A model generated the notes under the pieces. The model saw nothing but the letters and a program-made list of their open reading frames with translations, did not search any database and had not been told where the DNA came from. From the NCBI GenBank assembly GCA_022792815.1, contig JAAWBS010000055.1:1-47904 (forward strand): a stretch of DNA of 47,904 nucleotides, read 5' to 3'. This DNA comes from Hungatella sp. (GTDB taxonomy: Bacteria > Bacillota > Clostridia > Lachnospirales > Lachnospiraceae). Shown here one piece after another: positions 16,664 to 25,134 of this stretch; within the stretch, counting starts at the first letter, position 1, and every line of letters begins with the position of its first letter. The translations under genes and the position numbers were made by a program.

Positions 16664-17746
16664 ATGAATAAGGATAAGATAAAAGTAGTGGTAGGCATGT
16701 CTGGCGGTGTGGACTCCTCTGTGGCAGCCTACCTTTTGAGAGAACAGGGCTATGACGTGGTGGGAGTCACCATGCAGATCTGGCAGGACGGGGAGCAGGC
16801 GTCCGGCGGGGATGAGGGGTGCTGCGGCCTAAGTGCGGTGGAGGATGCCAGGAAGGTGGCATGGGAGCTGGGGATTCCCCACTATGTGATGAATTTCAAA
16901 AAGGAATTCAAGGACCATGTCATCGACTATTTTGTGGAGGAATACACAAACGGCAGAACGCCCAATCCCTGTATCACCTGCAATCGCCATGTAAAGTGGG
17001 AGTCTCTTTTAAAGAGGAGTCTGGATATCGGGGCCCAGTACATTGCCACCGGCCATTATGCCCGAATCCACCGGCTTGCGGACGGCCGTTACACCCTGAG
17101 ACAATCGGTGACCGCTCAGAAGGATCAGACTTATGCCCTTTACAGCCTGACTCAGAACCAGCTGGCTCACACCCTGATGCCGGTGGGCGAGTACAGCAAA
17201 GATCAGATCCGCCGCATCGCGGAGGAGATTTCTCTCAGGGTGGCGGACAAACCGGACAGCCAGGAGATCTGTTTCATACCGGACCACGACTATGCCGGTT
17301 TTATCGGGAGATACTCGGACCGGCAGCTGCCGGAAGGCAATTTTGTGGACAGGGAGGGCCGGGTGTTGGGAAGGCATAAGGGCATCACCCATTACACCGT
17401 AGGTCAGAGAAAGGGACTGAATCTTTCCATGGGCAGACCGGTTTTTGTGGTGGAGATTCGCCGGGAGACCAACGAGGTGGTGATTGGGGAGGCAGAGGAT
17501 GTATTTTCCGATCGTCTTACATGCGGAAATCTAAACTGGATGTCCGTGGATGGCCTTCACGGCAGAGAGATGGAAGTGACTGCCAAGATACGCTACAGCC
17601 ACAAGGGAGCCAGATGTATCATCCGGGAAATGGGGCCGGACCTGGCAGAATGCCGTTTTGAGGAGCCCCAGAGGGCCATTACCCCGGGGCAGGCTGTGGT
17701 ATTTTATGACAATGATTATGTTGTGGGAGGAGGAGTGATCCGATGA
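16664..17746 (+). CDS. mnmA: tRNA-uridine 2-sulfurtransferase MnmA
   Basis: About 360 residues. It thiolates U34 of Lys, Glu and Gln tRNAs, using ATP and sulfur passed from the desulfurase. The PP-loop GMSGGVDSSVAAYLL, the catalytic Cys in NPCITCNRHVKW, ATGHYARI and the second catalytic Cys in DSQEICFIP are present, with a C-terminal barrel. Two ATGs (16661, 16664) follow AGGA at 16655-16658; the second has better spacing. A GTG at 16640 lacks a site. Co-transcription with iscS-iscU makes functional sense. The last four bases (ATGA) overlap the next gene. Confidence 0.93.
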   Translation: MNKDKIKVVVGMSGGVDSSVAAYLLREQGYDVVGVTMQIWQDGEQASGGDEGCCGLSAVEDARKVAWELGIPHYVMNFKKEFKDHVIDYFVEEYTNGRTPNPCITCNRHVKWESLLKRSLDIGAQYIATGHYARIHRLADGRYTLRQSVTAQKDQTYALYSLTQNQLAHTLMPVGEYSKDQIRRIAEEISLRVADKPDSQEICFIPDHDYAGFIGRYSDRQLPEGNFVDREGRVLGRHKGITHYTVGQRKGLNLSMGRPVFVVEIRRETNEVVIGEAEDVFSDRLTCGNLNWMSVDGLHGREMEVTAKIRYSHKGARCIIREMGPDLAECRFEEPQRAITPGQAVVFYDNDYVVGGGVIR

Positions 17747-18996
17747 AGGGAGGAACTGTCGGGAGACGGGCAGGGATGATACTGATGGCTCTCATGGCTC
17801 TGGGCCAGAGCATGGGCTGTCAGAAAAAATATGAAGCTGTCGTCATCGAGACATCGCCGGTGCAGGAGGAAGAGCAGGCCGCCGGCATAGGGGCGGAGCA
17901 GGCCGGTCCGGTGGAGATCGGGACAGGCCCCGCGGAGGAGGAAACCGCGGCCGAGACCAGTATCCGGGACGGCGTGCTGGTGGGAGAGACCATACCGGCT
18001 ATGGAAGACCGGGATGAGACCATCTATGTAACAGGAAGCGATGTCAACGGGAGAGCTTCGGCCAGCACATCCGCCGAGGTTCTGGCTGTCTTCCAGGTGG
18101 GGGATAAGCTACACCGCACTGGATACCATGAGACCTGGAGCCGAGTGGACTATCAGGGGACAGCCTGCTACATCGCCAGCAGGTATCTGTCCACCGAGGA
18201 ACCAAAGACCACAGCAGCCCCTGAGACGGCAGCTGCCGGGGAGGAGGGAAGCGTATCCCTAGACCCTTCCTGGAAGTATGCGGACTTTTCCAAGATCAAT
18301 TCCGGCTCGGCTAAACTGTACAGGGCTGCGAAAGACAGCCGGAAGGGAATCACAGTCTGCGTCAACGCGGGTCACGGAACCAAGGGCGGTTCCAGTGTAA
18401 AGACCCTGTGCCATCCAGACGGCACTCCCAAGGTGACCGGAGGGACCACCGGAGAGGGGGCTACATCGGCGGTGGCGGTGTCCAGCGGCATGACATTCTC
18501 CGACGGTACGGCAGAGGCCAAGGTGACGCTGGCTATGGCGGTCAAACTGAAGGGCAAGCTTCTGGCCGCTGGCTATGATGTGCTGATGATCCGGGAGAGC
18601 GACGATGTCCAGCTGGACAATGTGGCCCGGACGGTAATAGCCAACAATATGGCAGACTGCCACATTGCCCTCCACTGGGATTCCACCACCAGCGACAAGG
18701 GAGCCTTTTACATGAGCGTTCCCAATGTGTCTTCCTACCGAGCCATGGAGCCGGTGAAATCCAACTGGGAGAAGCACAATGCCTTGGGGGAGAGTCTGAT
18801 CGCAGGACTTAAGGAAGCCGGAGTCAAGATATTTTCCGGCGGTTCCATGGCCATGGATTTGACTCAGACATCTTATTCTACCGTCCCTTCCATCGATATC
18901 GAGCTGGGGGACAAATCCTCAGATCACTCCGATGCCACTCTGGACAAACTGGCCGACGGCCTTGTGGCAGGGGTTAATCAGTATTTCGGCCGGTAG
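17743..18996 (+). CDS. Exported SH3-type / N-acetylmuramoyl-L-alanine amidase
   Basis: 417 residues. The N-terminal hydrophobic stretch (residues 9-25, MILMALMALGQSMGC) is a signal peptide, with a weak lipobox ending at Cys26, so it may be a lipoprotein. An acidic/Ala linker runs to about residue 90. An SH3-like domain (about 92-150, YVTGSDVNGRASAS to YIASRYLS) precedes an Amidase_3 domain (about 200-415). Zinc ligands and the catalytic Glu appear as VCVNAGHG, CHIALHWDS and SIDIELGD. Such enzymes cleave the peptide stem from peptidoglycan. The usual second-His motif (SIHxN) is altered to ALHWDS. It is coupled to mnmA by ATGA overlap, an unexpected partner. Confidence 0.85.
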   Translation: MKGGTVGRRAGMILMALMALGQSMGCQKKYEAVVIETSPVQEEEQAAGIGAEQAGPVEIGTGPAEEETAAETSIRDGVLVGETIPAMEDRDETIYVTGSDVNGRASASTSAEVLAVFQVGDKLHRTGYHETWSRVDYQGTACYIASRYLSTEEPKTTAAPETAAAGEEGSVSLDPSWKYADFSKINSGSAKLYRAAKDSRKGITVCVNAGHGTKGGSSVKTLCHPDGTPKVTGGTTGEGATSAVAVSSGMTFSDGTAEAKVTLAMAVKLKGKLLAAGYDVLMIRESDDVQLDNVARTVIANNMADCHIALHWDSTTSDKGAFYMSVPNVSSYRAMEPVKSNWEKHNALGESLIAGLKEAGVKIFSGGSMAMDLTQTSYSTVPSIDIELGDKSSDHSDATLDKLADGLVAGVNQYFGR

Positions 18997-19073
18997 ATCA
19001 TAAGAAAACAAGGTCCCGCAGATAGGAATTCCGGGAAAAAACATAAAAAATGCAAAAAATATACGCCGGCTAC

Positions 19074-19102
19074 TGGTCAAAAACGATTTTATCGTGTATA
19101 AT
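19074..19102 (+). promoter_or_regulatory. Promoter for tRNA-Ser
   Basis: TGGTCA (19074-19079) and a perfect TATAAT (19097-19102) with a 17-base spacer. The tRNA begins about 99 bases downstream. The stretch 18997-19200 holds nothing else recognisable. Confidence 0.55.
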
Positions 19103-19200
19103 CTAGTAGTCGGCGCTGTCATCGAGGTGAAGACGGCAGCCACGGATATGTGACCATGATGTCCCGCAGAGGAGAGTATTTAGTCTGGACATTATGACAG

Positions 19201-19290
19201 GGAGACGTAGCGAAGCGGCCGTAACGCGGCGCACTCGAAATGCGTTTGTCGGTTCATCCCGGCACGAGGGTTCGAATCCCTCCGTCTCCG
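19201..19290 (+). tRNA. tRNA-Ser (anticodon CGA)
   Basis: 90 bases with a full cloverleaf and the long variable arm of class II tRNAs. The acceptor is GGAGACG/CGTCTCC with discriminator G. The anticodon stem GGCGCA/TGCGTT has loop CTCGAAA (anticodon CGA, reads UCG). The variable arm is TGTCGG...CCCGGCA, and the T arm GAGGG-TTCGAAT-CCCTC. No CCA is encoded. No repeat of the 3' end that would mark an attachment site was seen nearby. Confidence 0.95.
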
Positions 19291-19298
19291 TTTTCCGC

Positions 19299-19353
19299 AA
19301 ATCCCTGAAACCACCGGATTTTTTCGGCAGATACGGTGTTTTCAGGGGATTTT
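19299..19353 (+). repeat. Long imperfect inverted repeat after tRNA-Ser
   Basis: AAATCCCTGAAACCACC is nearly complementary to GGTGTTTTCAGGGGATTT, with a 20-base loop. A T-rich stretch lies in the loop rather than after the stem. It could be a processing or termination structure for the tRNA transcript. Confidence 0.45.
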
Positions 19354-19404
19354 ATGTCTAAAGATGACACCCGAAAATCAATGGAATGACAGATAAGGAG
19401 TCAG

Positions 19405-19430
19405 AAAAGAGAGCCTGAGGGCTCTCTTTT
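19405..19430 (-). terminator. Terminator of carB
   Basis: AAAAGAGAGC and GCTCTCTTTT form a perfect ten-base stem with a six-base loop. It works on either strand; on the minus strand it lies directly after the carB stop. Confidence 0.8.
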
Positions 19431-19447
19431 CCGTTTAACACCGGTCT

Positions 19448-22400
19448 CTATTTATCATGGATCTCGCTGTGGAGAACCTGCAGTGACTTTACCTCTCCCT
19501 GTCCGTGAGTCTTTACATAGTGGATTCCCTTGGCCGTAGCCCTGGCAGCGGCCATGGTGGTCATATAAGGAACTTTGGCTTTGATGGCGGCTTTTCTCAG
19601 ATAGCTGTCATCGTGGCGGCTCTCCTTGCCGGCGGGGGAGTTGACGATCAGCTGGATCTTGCCGTTGGTGATCATATCCAGGATGTTGGGCCGGCCCTCA
19701 TACAGCTTTTTCACCCGCTGGGCTTCGATGCCGGACTGGCGGATCAGGTCATAGGTTCCGCCCGTGGCCACGATCGTAAAGCCGTCTTCCGCGAAGATTT
19801 TGGCGATATCCACGACCTCCGGCTTATCCTTGGCATTGACGGAGATGAGCACCGTCCCCTCCAGAGGAAGCCGGGACTGGGTGGCCTCCTGGGCCTTGTA
19901 GAAGGCCTCGCCGTAGGAGCAGGAGAGTCCCAGCACCTCGCCGGTGGAGCGCATCTCCGGTCCCAGAAGGGGATCTACTTCCTGGAACATGTTGAAGGGG
20001 AATACCGCTTCTTTCACACCGTAGTTGGGAATCTCCTGTTCCTTTAGAGATGGAACCGGAGACGGCCGTCCGGTCAGCTGGGAGGTGATGATCTCCGTGG
20101 CCAGCGGCACCATGCGGATGTTGCAGACCTTGGATACCAAAGGTACGGTGCGGGATGCTCTGGGGTTGGCCTCCAGCACATAGACTTTGCCGTTCTCGAT
20201 GGCATACTGCATATTCATCAGGCCGCAGACGTGCATCTCCTCCGCGATCTTTCGGGTGTAATCCTTGATGGTCTCCACATTTTCCCGGGAGATGTGGACC
20301 GAGGGGATGATACAGGCGGAGTCACCGGAGTGGACGCCGGCCAGCTCGATGTGCTCCATCACTGCCGGGACAAAGGCGTGGGTACCGTCACTGATGGCAT
20401 CTGCCTCGCACTCGGTGGCGTGGTTTAGGAACCGGTCGATGAGGATCGGCCGGTCCGGGGTGACACCGACAGCCGCGTTCATATATCCGGTCATACTCTC
20501 GTCATCGTAGACCACCTCCATGCCCCGGCCGCCCAGCACATAGGAGGGACGGACCATAACCGGATAGCCGATGCGGCCTGCGATCTCGATGGCCTCCGCA
20601 GCCGTGGTGGCCATGCCGGATTCCGGCATGGGGATGTCCAGCTTCTCCATCATGGCGCGGAACAGATCGCGGTCCTCCGCCAGATCGATGACAGACGGGG
20701 AGGTTCCCAGGATCTTCACCCCGTTCTTCTCTAAGTCTGCCGCCAGATTGAGCGGAGTCTGGCCGCCGAACTGAGCGATCACTCCCACAGGCTGTTCCTT
20801 CTTGTAGATGCTGAGCACATCCTCCAGAGTCAGCGGTTCAAAATACAGTTTGTCGGAAGTGTCATAGTCTGTGGACACGGTCTCCGGGTTGCAGTTGACG
20901 ATGATGGTCTCAAAGCCCAGTTTTTTCAGGGCCAGAGAGGCGTGGACGCAGCAGTAATCAAACTCGATGCCCTGCCCGATCCGGTTGGGACCGCCGCCCA
21001 GGATCATGATTTTAGGTTTGTCTGTGTTGACCTGATTTTTGTCCGCAGCGTTGTAGGTCGAGTAATAGTATGCCTTGTCCTCGGTTCCGCTTACGTGGAC
21101 GCCTTCCCAGGCCTCCTCCACACCTATAAGGATCCGGCGGCCGCGGATTTCATCCTCCGGGACCTCCAGAATCCGGCTTAAGTACTTGTCGGAGAATCCG
21201 TCCTTCTTGGCGGCGGTGAGAAGGTCATCGGAGGGAAGTCCTCCCCTGTGCTTCAAAAGTTCCTCCTCTTCCTCCACCAGTTCTCTCATCTGCTCGATAA
21301 ACCAGTGCTTTACCTTGGTGATTTCGTGGATCTCTTCCACGGTGGCGCCCCTACGCAGGGCCTCGTACATGATAAAGTGGCGCTCGCTGGAGGGAGTGAT
21401 CAGCATCTGGAGCAGCTGTCCCTTGGTCTTGGAATCAAAATCCCCGGCATGCCCCAGACCATAGCGGCCGGTCTCCAGACTCCGGATGGCCTTCTGAAAT
21501 GCCTCCTTGTAGGTCTTGCCGATGCTCATGACCTCGCCCACAGCCCGCATCTGGGTGCCCAGCTTGTCCTCCACCCCTTTGAACTTTTCAAATGCCCACC
21601 GGGCGAATTTGATCACCACATAGTCGCCGTCCGGGACGTACTTGTCCAGGGTGCCGTATTTGCCGCAGGGGATGTCCTTTAGCGTCAGCCCAGTGGCAAG
21701 CATAGCGGATACCAGAGCGATGGGGAAGCCGGTAGCCTTGGAGGCCAGGGCGGAAGAGCGGGAGGTGCGGGGGTTGATCTCGATGACTACGATCCGGTCA
21801 CTGACCGGGTCATGGGCAAACTGGACATTGGTTCCTCCGATGACCTGAACCGACTCCACGATCTTGTAGGCCTGTTCCTGGAGGCGCTTCTGGCATTCCT
21901 GGGAGATGGTCAGCATGGGCGCCGAGCAGAAAGAATCACCGGTGTGAACCCCCAGAGGGTCGATGTTCTCGATAAAGCAGACGGTGATCATGTTGCCCTC
22001 GCAGTCCCGGACCACCTCCAGTTCCAGTTCCTCCCACCCAAGGATGGACTCCTCCACCAGTACCTGTCCCACCAGGCTGGCCTGAAGCCCTCTGGCGCAG
22101 ACGGTTTTCAGCTCTTCCTTATTATATACCAGTCCGCCTCCGGCTCCGCCCATGGTGTAAGCAGGGCGCAGGACGACGGGATAGCCCAGCTGTTCGGCGA
22201 TATGCAAAGCCTCCTCCACGGAGTAGGCCACCTCGCTGCGGGCCATCTCGATGCCGAGGCTGTTCATGGCTTTTTTAAACTCCACCCGATCCTCGCCTCT
22301 CTCGATGGCATCCACCTGGACGCCTATGACCTTGACCTGATATTTATCTAAAATGCCTTCCTTATAGAGTTCCGCACACAAGTTTAATCCTGACTGACCG

Positions 22401-22672
22401 CCTAAGTTGGGAAGAAGGGCGTCAGGGCGCTCCTTGGCTATGATCTGTTCCAAACGCTCCACATTGAGAGGTTCGATATAGGTGACATCGGCAGTCTCCG
22501 GGTCAGTCATGATGGTGGCCGGGTTGGAGTTGACCAGCACGATCTCATAGCCCAGACGTCTCAGGGCCTTGCAGGCCTGGGTTCCGGAATAGTCAAATTC
22601 GCAGGCCTGTCCGATGATGATGGGACCGGAGCCAATGATGAGGACTTTGTGAATATCTGTTCTTTTCGGCAT
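19448..22672 (-). CDS. carB: Carbamoyl-phosphate synthase large subunit
   Basis: 1074 residues, the standard length. With the CarA glutaminase it makes carbamoyl phosphate for arginine and pyrimidine synthesis. Two homologous ATP-grasp halves are visible: KVLIIGSGPIIIGQACEFDYSG at the start of the first and KIMILGGGPNRIGQGIEFDYC of the second. A C-terminal allosteric MGS-like domain (LISVNAKDKPEVVDIAKIF, IVATGGTYDLI) follows. Start 22672 (MPKRTDIHKVL) is preferred over one 60 bases upstream because GGAAAGGGG is spaced eight bases from it. carA is not adjacent on either side, which is unusual. The leader is about 100 bases and holds a strong hairpin. Confidence 0.96.
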   Translation of the reverse strand: MPKRTDIHKVLIIGSGPIIIGQACEFDYSGTQACKALRRLGYEIVLVNSNPATIMTDPETADVTYIEPLNVERLEQIIAKERPDALLPNLGGQSGLNLCAELYKEGILDKYQVKVIGVQVDAIERGEDRVEFKKAMNSLGIEMARSEVAYSVEEALHIAEQLGYPVVLRPAYTMGGAGGGLVYNKEELKTVCARGLQASLVGQVLVEESILGWEELELEVVRDCEGNMITVCFIENIDPLGVHTGDSFCSAPMLTISQECQKRLQEQAYKIVESVQVIGGTNVQFAHDPVSDRIVVIEINPRTSRSSALASKATGFPIALVSAMLATGLTLKDIPCGKYGTLDKYVPDGDYVVIKFARWAFEKFKGVEDKLGTQMRAVGEVMSIGKTYKEAFQKAIRSLETGRYGLGHAGDFDSKTKGQLLQMLITPSSERHFIMYEALRRGATVEEIHEITKVKHWFIEQMRELVEEEEELLKHRGGLPSDDLLTAAKKDGFSDKYLSRILEVPEDEIRGRRILIGVEEAWEGVHVSGTEDKAYYYSTYNAADKNQVNTDKPKIMILGGGPNRIGQGIEFDYCCVHASLALKKLGFETIIVNCNPETVSTDYDTSDKLYFEPLTLEDVLSIYKKEQPVGVIAQFGGQTPLNLAADLEKNGVKILGTSPSVIDLAEDRDLFRAMMEKLDIPMPESGMATTAAEAIEIAGRIGYPVMVRPSYVLGGRGMEVVYDDESMTGYMNAAVGVTPDRPILIDRFLNHATECEADAISDGTHAFVPAVMEHIELAGVHSGDSACIIPSVHISRENVETIKDYTRKIAEEMHVCGLMNMQYAIENGKVYVLEANPRASRTVPLVSKVCNIRMVPLATEIITSQLTGRPSPVPSLKEQEIPNYGVKEAVFPFNMFQEVDPLLGPEMRSTGEVLGLSCSYGEAFYKAQEATQSRLPLEGTVLISVNAKDKPEVVDIAKIFAEDGFTIVATGGTYDLIRQSGIEAQRVKKLYEGRPNILDMITNGKIQLIVNSPAGKESRHDDSYLRKAAIKAKVPYMTTMAAARATAKGIHYVKTHGQGEVKSLQVLHSEIHDK

Positions 22673-22711
22673 TGTATGTTCCCCTTTCCGTATGGTTGAG
22701 ACACTCTCAGG

Positions 22712-22753
22712 CACCAAAGTCAGGGGATTCATGCCTGCATGAATCCCCCGGTG
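22712..22753 (-). promoter_or_regulatory. Leader hairpin of carB
   Basis: GGGGATTCAT (22723-22732) and ATGAATCCCC (22739-22748) form a perfect ten-base stem with a six-base loop, extended outward by CACC/GGTG. It lies between the carB promoter and start codon. No T run follows, so it is not a simple terminator, and the known PyrR-binding loop pattern is not recognised. Confidence 0.6.
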
Positions 22754-22778
22754 TGTGCCCCTGGCATCTTCTTATTCT

Positions 22779-22806
22779 ATTATATAGAAAAATGGAAAAC
22801 ACGCAA
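22779..22806 (-). promoter_or_regulatory. Promoter of carB
   Basis: On the minus strand, TTGCGT (22806-22801) and perfect TATAAT (22784-22779) have a 16-base spacer, about 107 bases before the carB start. The promoter lies just after the araC stop, so carB is transcribed independently. Confidence 0.65.
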
Positions 22807-22850
22807 GGACTTTCTGATGTTTCTGATTTCCTTTTATCCGGTGTTGCCGA

Positions 22851-23810
22851 TCACAGGCGTCCTGACCGATACTGTCTGGGCGAACATCCGAAGGATTCCC
22901 GAAAGGCCTGGCCGAAGTAGCTGCTGCTTCCGAAGCCGCAGGCCGTGCCCACCTGGGTGACAGACAGCCTGGTGTGTTCCAAGAGGCTGCAGGCTTTTCG
23001 CAGCCGGTAGTCCATCAGGTAGGAGAAGGGAGACTGGCCCAGGGTCTCCTGGAAGCACCGGCAGCACTCCCGAGGGCTGATGAAGGCGGAGGAGGCGATC
23101 TCTTCCAGAGTCAGTTTCTCCTGGTAATGGGAGGCGATAAATTCCATCATGGCCTTGATGCGGTCGCTGTGAGGCCGTTTTTGGGTCTCTGTCTGCAGGT
23201 CCTTTGTCAGGGCAAACAGAGATCGCCAAAGCCGGGTCATCCGTTCCCGGACATCGAATTCATACCCTTCTTCCTTTCTGAGATAACAGTCATGGGACTC
23301 CTTCATCAGCAGGATCATCTCCCTGTGAGCGGGGAGGGCAGGGTCCAGCCGAAAAAGGTCCAGGCCGGGATGTTCCAGAACCGGGGTGACATACCGGCGC
23401 AGCAGGATGCTGGGTTGATTCCCTCCCACAAAAGAGGGGTGGAAGATGTGTTCCTCCTGAGTGCAGGTACAGCCCTGGGGGCAGCTGGTCATGTGGAGAA
23501 CACCGGCGTTGACGAAGCCGCCCTCCCCCTGACGGAAACGGTGAGTCCCTGTGGGAAGGATATAGTCCAGGACGCCGTCCCGCATGTAAAAAAGCTCCAC
23601 TTCGTTGTGCCAGTGCCATGGGAAGAGACGGCCGGGCAGGGCGTGCACCATACACAGATCGGACAGGTAGGGAAATTCCGGGGTGAGGTGTACCAGGGTC
23701 TCTTCCAGAGTGGAGGCGTTGATGCGGCTGTTGGAGGTCGTGATGTAATCGGCTTCCCGGCGGTTTTGGCAGGCCTCCTTCCGCCGCCCGTCGAGTGTGT
23801 TCTGTTTCAT
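22851..23810 (-). CDS. AraC-family transcriptional regulator
   Basis: 319 residues from the ATG at 23810, chosen because AAAGGGG is six bases before it; in-frame ATGs exist 30 and 60 bases further upstream. An N-terminal cupin-like sensor (about 50-150, FPWHWHNEVELFYMRDGVLDYIL) is followed by two C-terminal helix-turn-helix motifs (about 218-315, LTLEEIASSAFISPRECCRCF and VTQVGTACGFGSSSYFGQAF). This is the layout of sugar-sensing AraC regulators. It diverges from the MFS-PHP-HAD-HAD run with a 163-base gap and is the obvious candidate to control it. Confidence 0.9.
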   Translation of the reverse strand: MKQNTLDGRRKEACQNRREADYITTSNSRINASTLEETLVHLTPEFPYLSDLCMVHALPGRLFPWHWHNEVELFYMRDGVLDYILPTGTHRFRQGEGGFVNAGVLHMTSCPQGCTCTQEEHIFHPSFVGGNQPSILLRRYVTPVLEHPGLDLFRLDPALPAHREMILLMKESHDCYLRKEEGYEFDVRERMTRLWRSLFALTKDLQTETQKRPHSDRIKAMMEFIASHYQEKLTLEEIASSAFISPRECCRCFQETLGQSPFSYLMDYRLRKACSLLEHTRLSVTQVGTACGFGSSSYFGQAFRESFGCSPRQYRSGRL

Positions 23811-23973
23811 AAGGTGCCCCTTTCTTCTGTGAAGAGCCATATCCCGGCGACAGCAGGGGGGACTGGCCATATAGTTAGAGTTTAAGGCGATTTTTTGATA
23901 GAATACGGACAAAAAAAGCAATATCATTATAGGTGTTTGAGAGAAAAAAATCAAGAATGAACGAGGTGACGAC

Positions 23974-25134
23974 ATGAATCTGCTTCTTGGGATAATCTAC
24001 ATGGCATTTATCAGCCTGGGACTTCCGGATGCCCTTTTGGGGGCGGCGTGGCCTGCGATGCATAGAGAGCTGGGAGTGCCGGTGTCCTATGCGGGGATCA
24101 TCTCCATGATCATATCAGGGGGGACAATCCTGTCCAGCTTAAACAGTGACATGCTGACCCGGAAGCTGGGCACGGGAAAAGTGACGGCCTTCAGCGTGGC
24201 GGTGACCGCGGCGGCGCTGTGGGGATTTTCCGCCGCCGGTTCTTTTCCGGTGCTGTGCCTCATCGCCCTTCCCTACGGTCTCGGGGCAGGAGCTGTGGAC
24301 GCGGCTCTCAACAACTATGTGGCGCTCCACTACAAGGCCAGGCATATGAGCTGGCTTCACTGCTTCTGGGGAGTGGGGGCCTCCATAGGGCCTTATATTA
24401 TGGGAGCCTGCCTTGTGGGAGGCCGGGCCTGGAACAGCGGCTACCGGGTCATCTCCCTTTTCCAGATCGGGTTGACGGCGCTGCTGTTTGTCACCTTGTC
24501 CATGTGGAAGCATTCCGCAGCCAGAGAGGAGGAGGGGCAGGCGGGAGCGAGACTGAGGCTCCCGGATCTGCTGAGACTTCCGGGAGCCTGGGCCGCGCTG
24601 GCTGCATTTTTCTGCTACTGCGCCCTGGAACAGACTGCAGGGCTGTGGGCGGCCAGCTACATGGTGATGAACCGGGGCATGTCGGCCGAGACGGCGGCCA
24701 AATGGGGTTCTCTCTTTTATCTGGGCATCACGGCGGGGAGATTTGGCTGCGGGTTTATCACCATGAAGCTGGACGACCGGGCTATGGTGCGTCTGGGGCA
24801 GGCTGTGGCGGCAGCAGGGATTTTACTTCTGACGCTGCCTTTTGGGGAGGTTCTGACCGGGATAGGCCTGGTGATGGTGGGGATGGGCTGTGCGCCCATC
24901 TACCCGGCGCTTCTCCACGAGACGCCGGACAACTTCGGGGCGGAAAAGTCCCAGGCAGTCATGGGCATGCAGATGGCCTGCGCCTATGTGGGAACCATGG
25001 TGATGCCGCCCTTATTCGGCACCGTCTCCGGTGCTGTGGGGATCTGGCTGTATCCCTGGTACCTTGGGGCCATCGGGATCGTCATGGTGGTGACTGCAGA
25101 GAGGCTTAATAAGATCAGAGGAGGAAGACAATGA
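23974..25134 (+). CDS. MFS transporter, FHS/FucP-like sugar permease
   Basis: 386 residues with about 12 hydrophobic segments. The N-terminus FISLGLPDALLGAAWPAMHRELGV and ALPYGLGAGAVDAALNNYVALHY are typical of the FHS/fucose-permease branch of the major facilitator superfamily. A HCFWGVGASIGPY motif lies in the middle. GAGGTG precedes the ATG. It is the first gene of a tightly packed run and overlaps the next by ATGA. The AraC neighbour and downstream alpha-galactosidase suggest a sugar or oligosaccharide substrate. Confidence 0.88.
   Translation: MNLLLGIIYMAFISLGLPDALLGAAWPAMHRELGVPVSYAGIISMIISGGTILSSLNSDMLTRKLGTGKVTAFSVAVTAAALWGFSAAGSFPVLCLIALPYGLGAGAVDAALNNYVALHYKARHMSWLHCFWGVGASIGPYIMGACLVGGRAWNSGYRVISLFQIGLTALLFVTLSMWKHSAAREEEGQAGARLRLPDLLRLPGAWAALAAFFCYCALEQTAGLWAASYMVMNRGMSAETAAKWGSLFYLGITAGRFGCGFITMKLDDRAMVRLGQAVAAAGILLLTLPFGEVLTGIGLVMVGMGCAPIYPALLHETPDNFGAEKSQAVMGMQMACAYVGTMVMPPLFGTVSGAVGIWLYPWYLGAIGIVMVVTAERLNKIRGGRQ

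Noticed and set aside
19201..19353. tRNA-Ser as an integration site of a mobile element
   Set aside because: No second copy of the tRNA 3' end and no integrase were seen in the window.
22712..22753. PyrR-binding attenuator in the carB leader
   Set aside because: The hairpin lacks a following T run and the PyrR anti-antiterminator loop pattern was not found, so only a hairpin is claimed.
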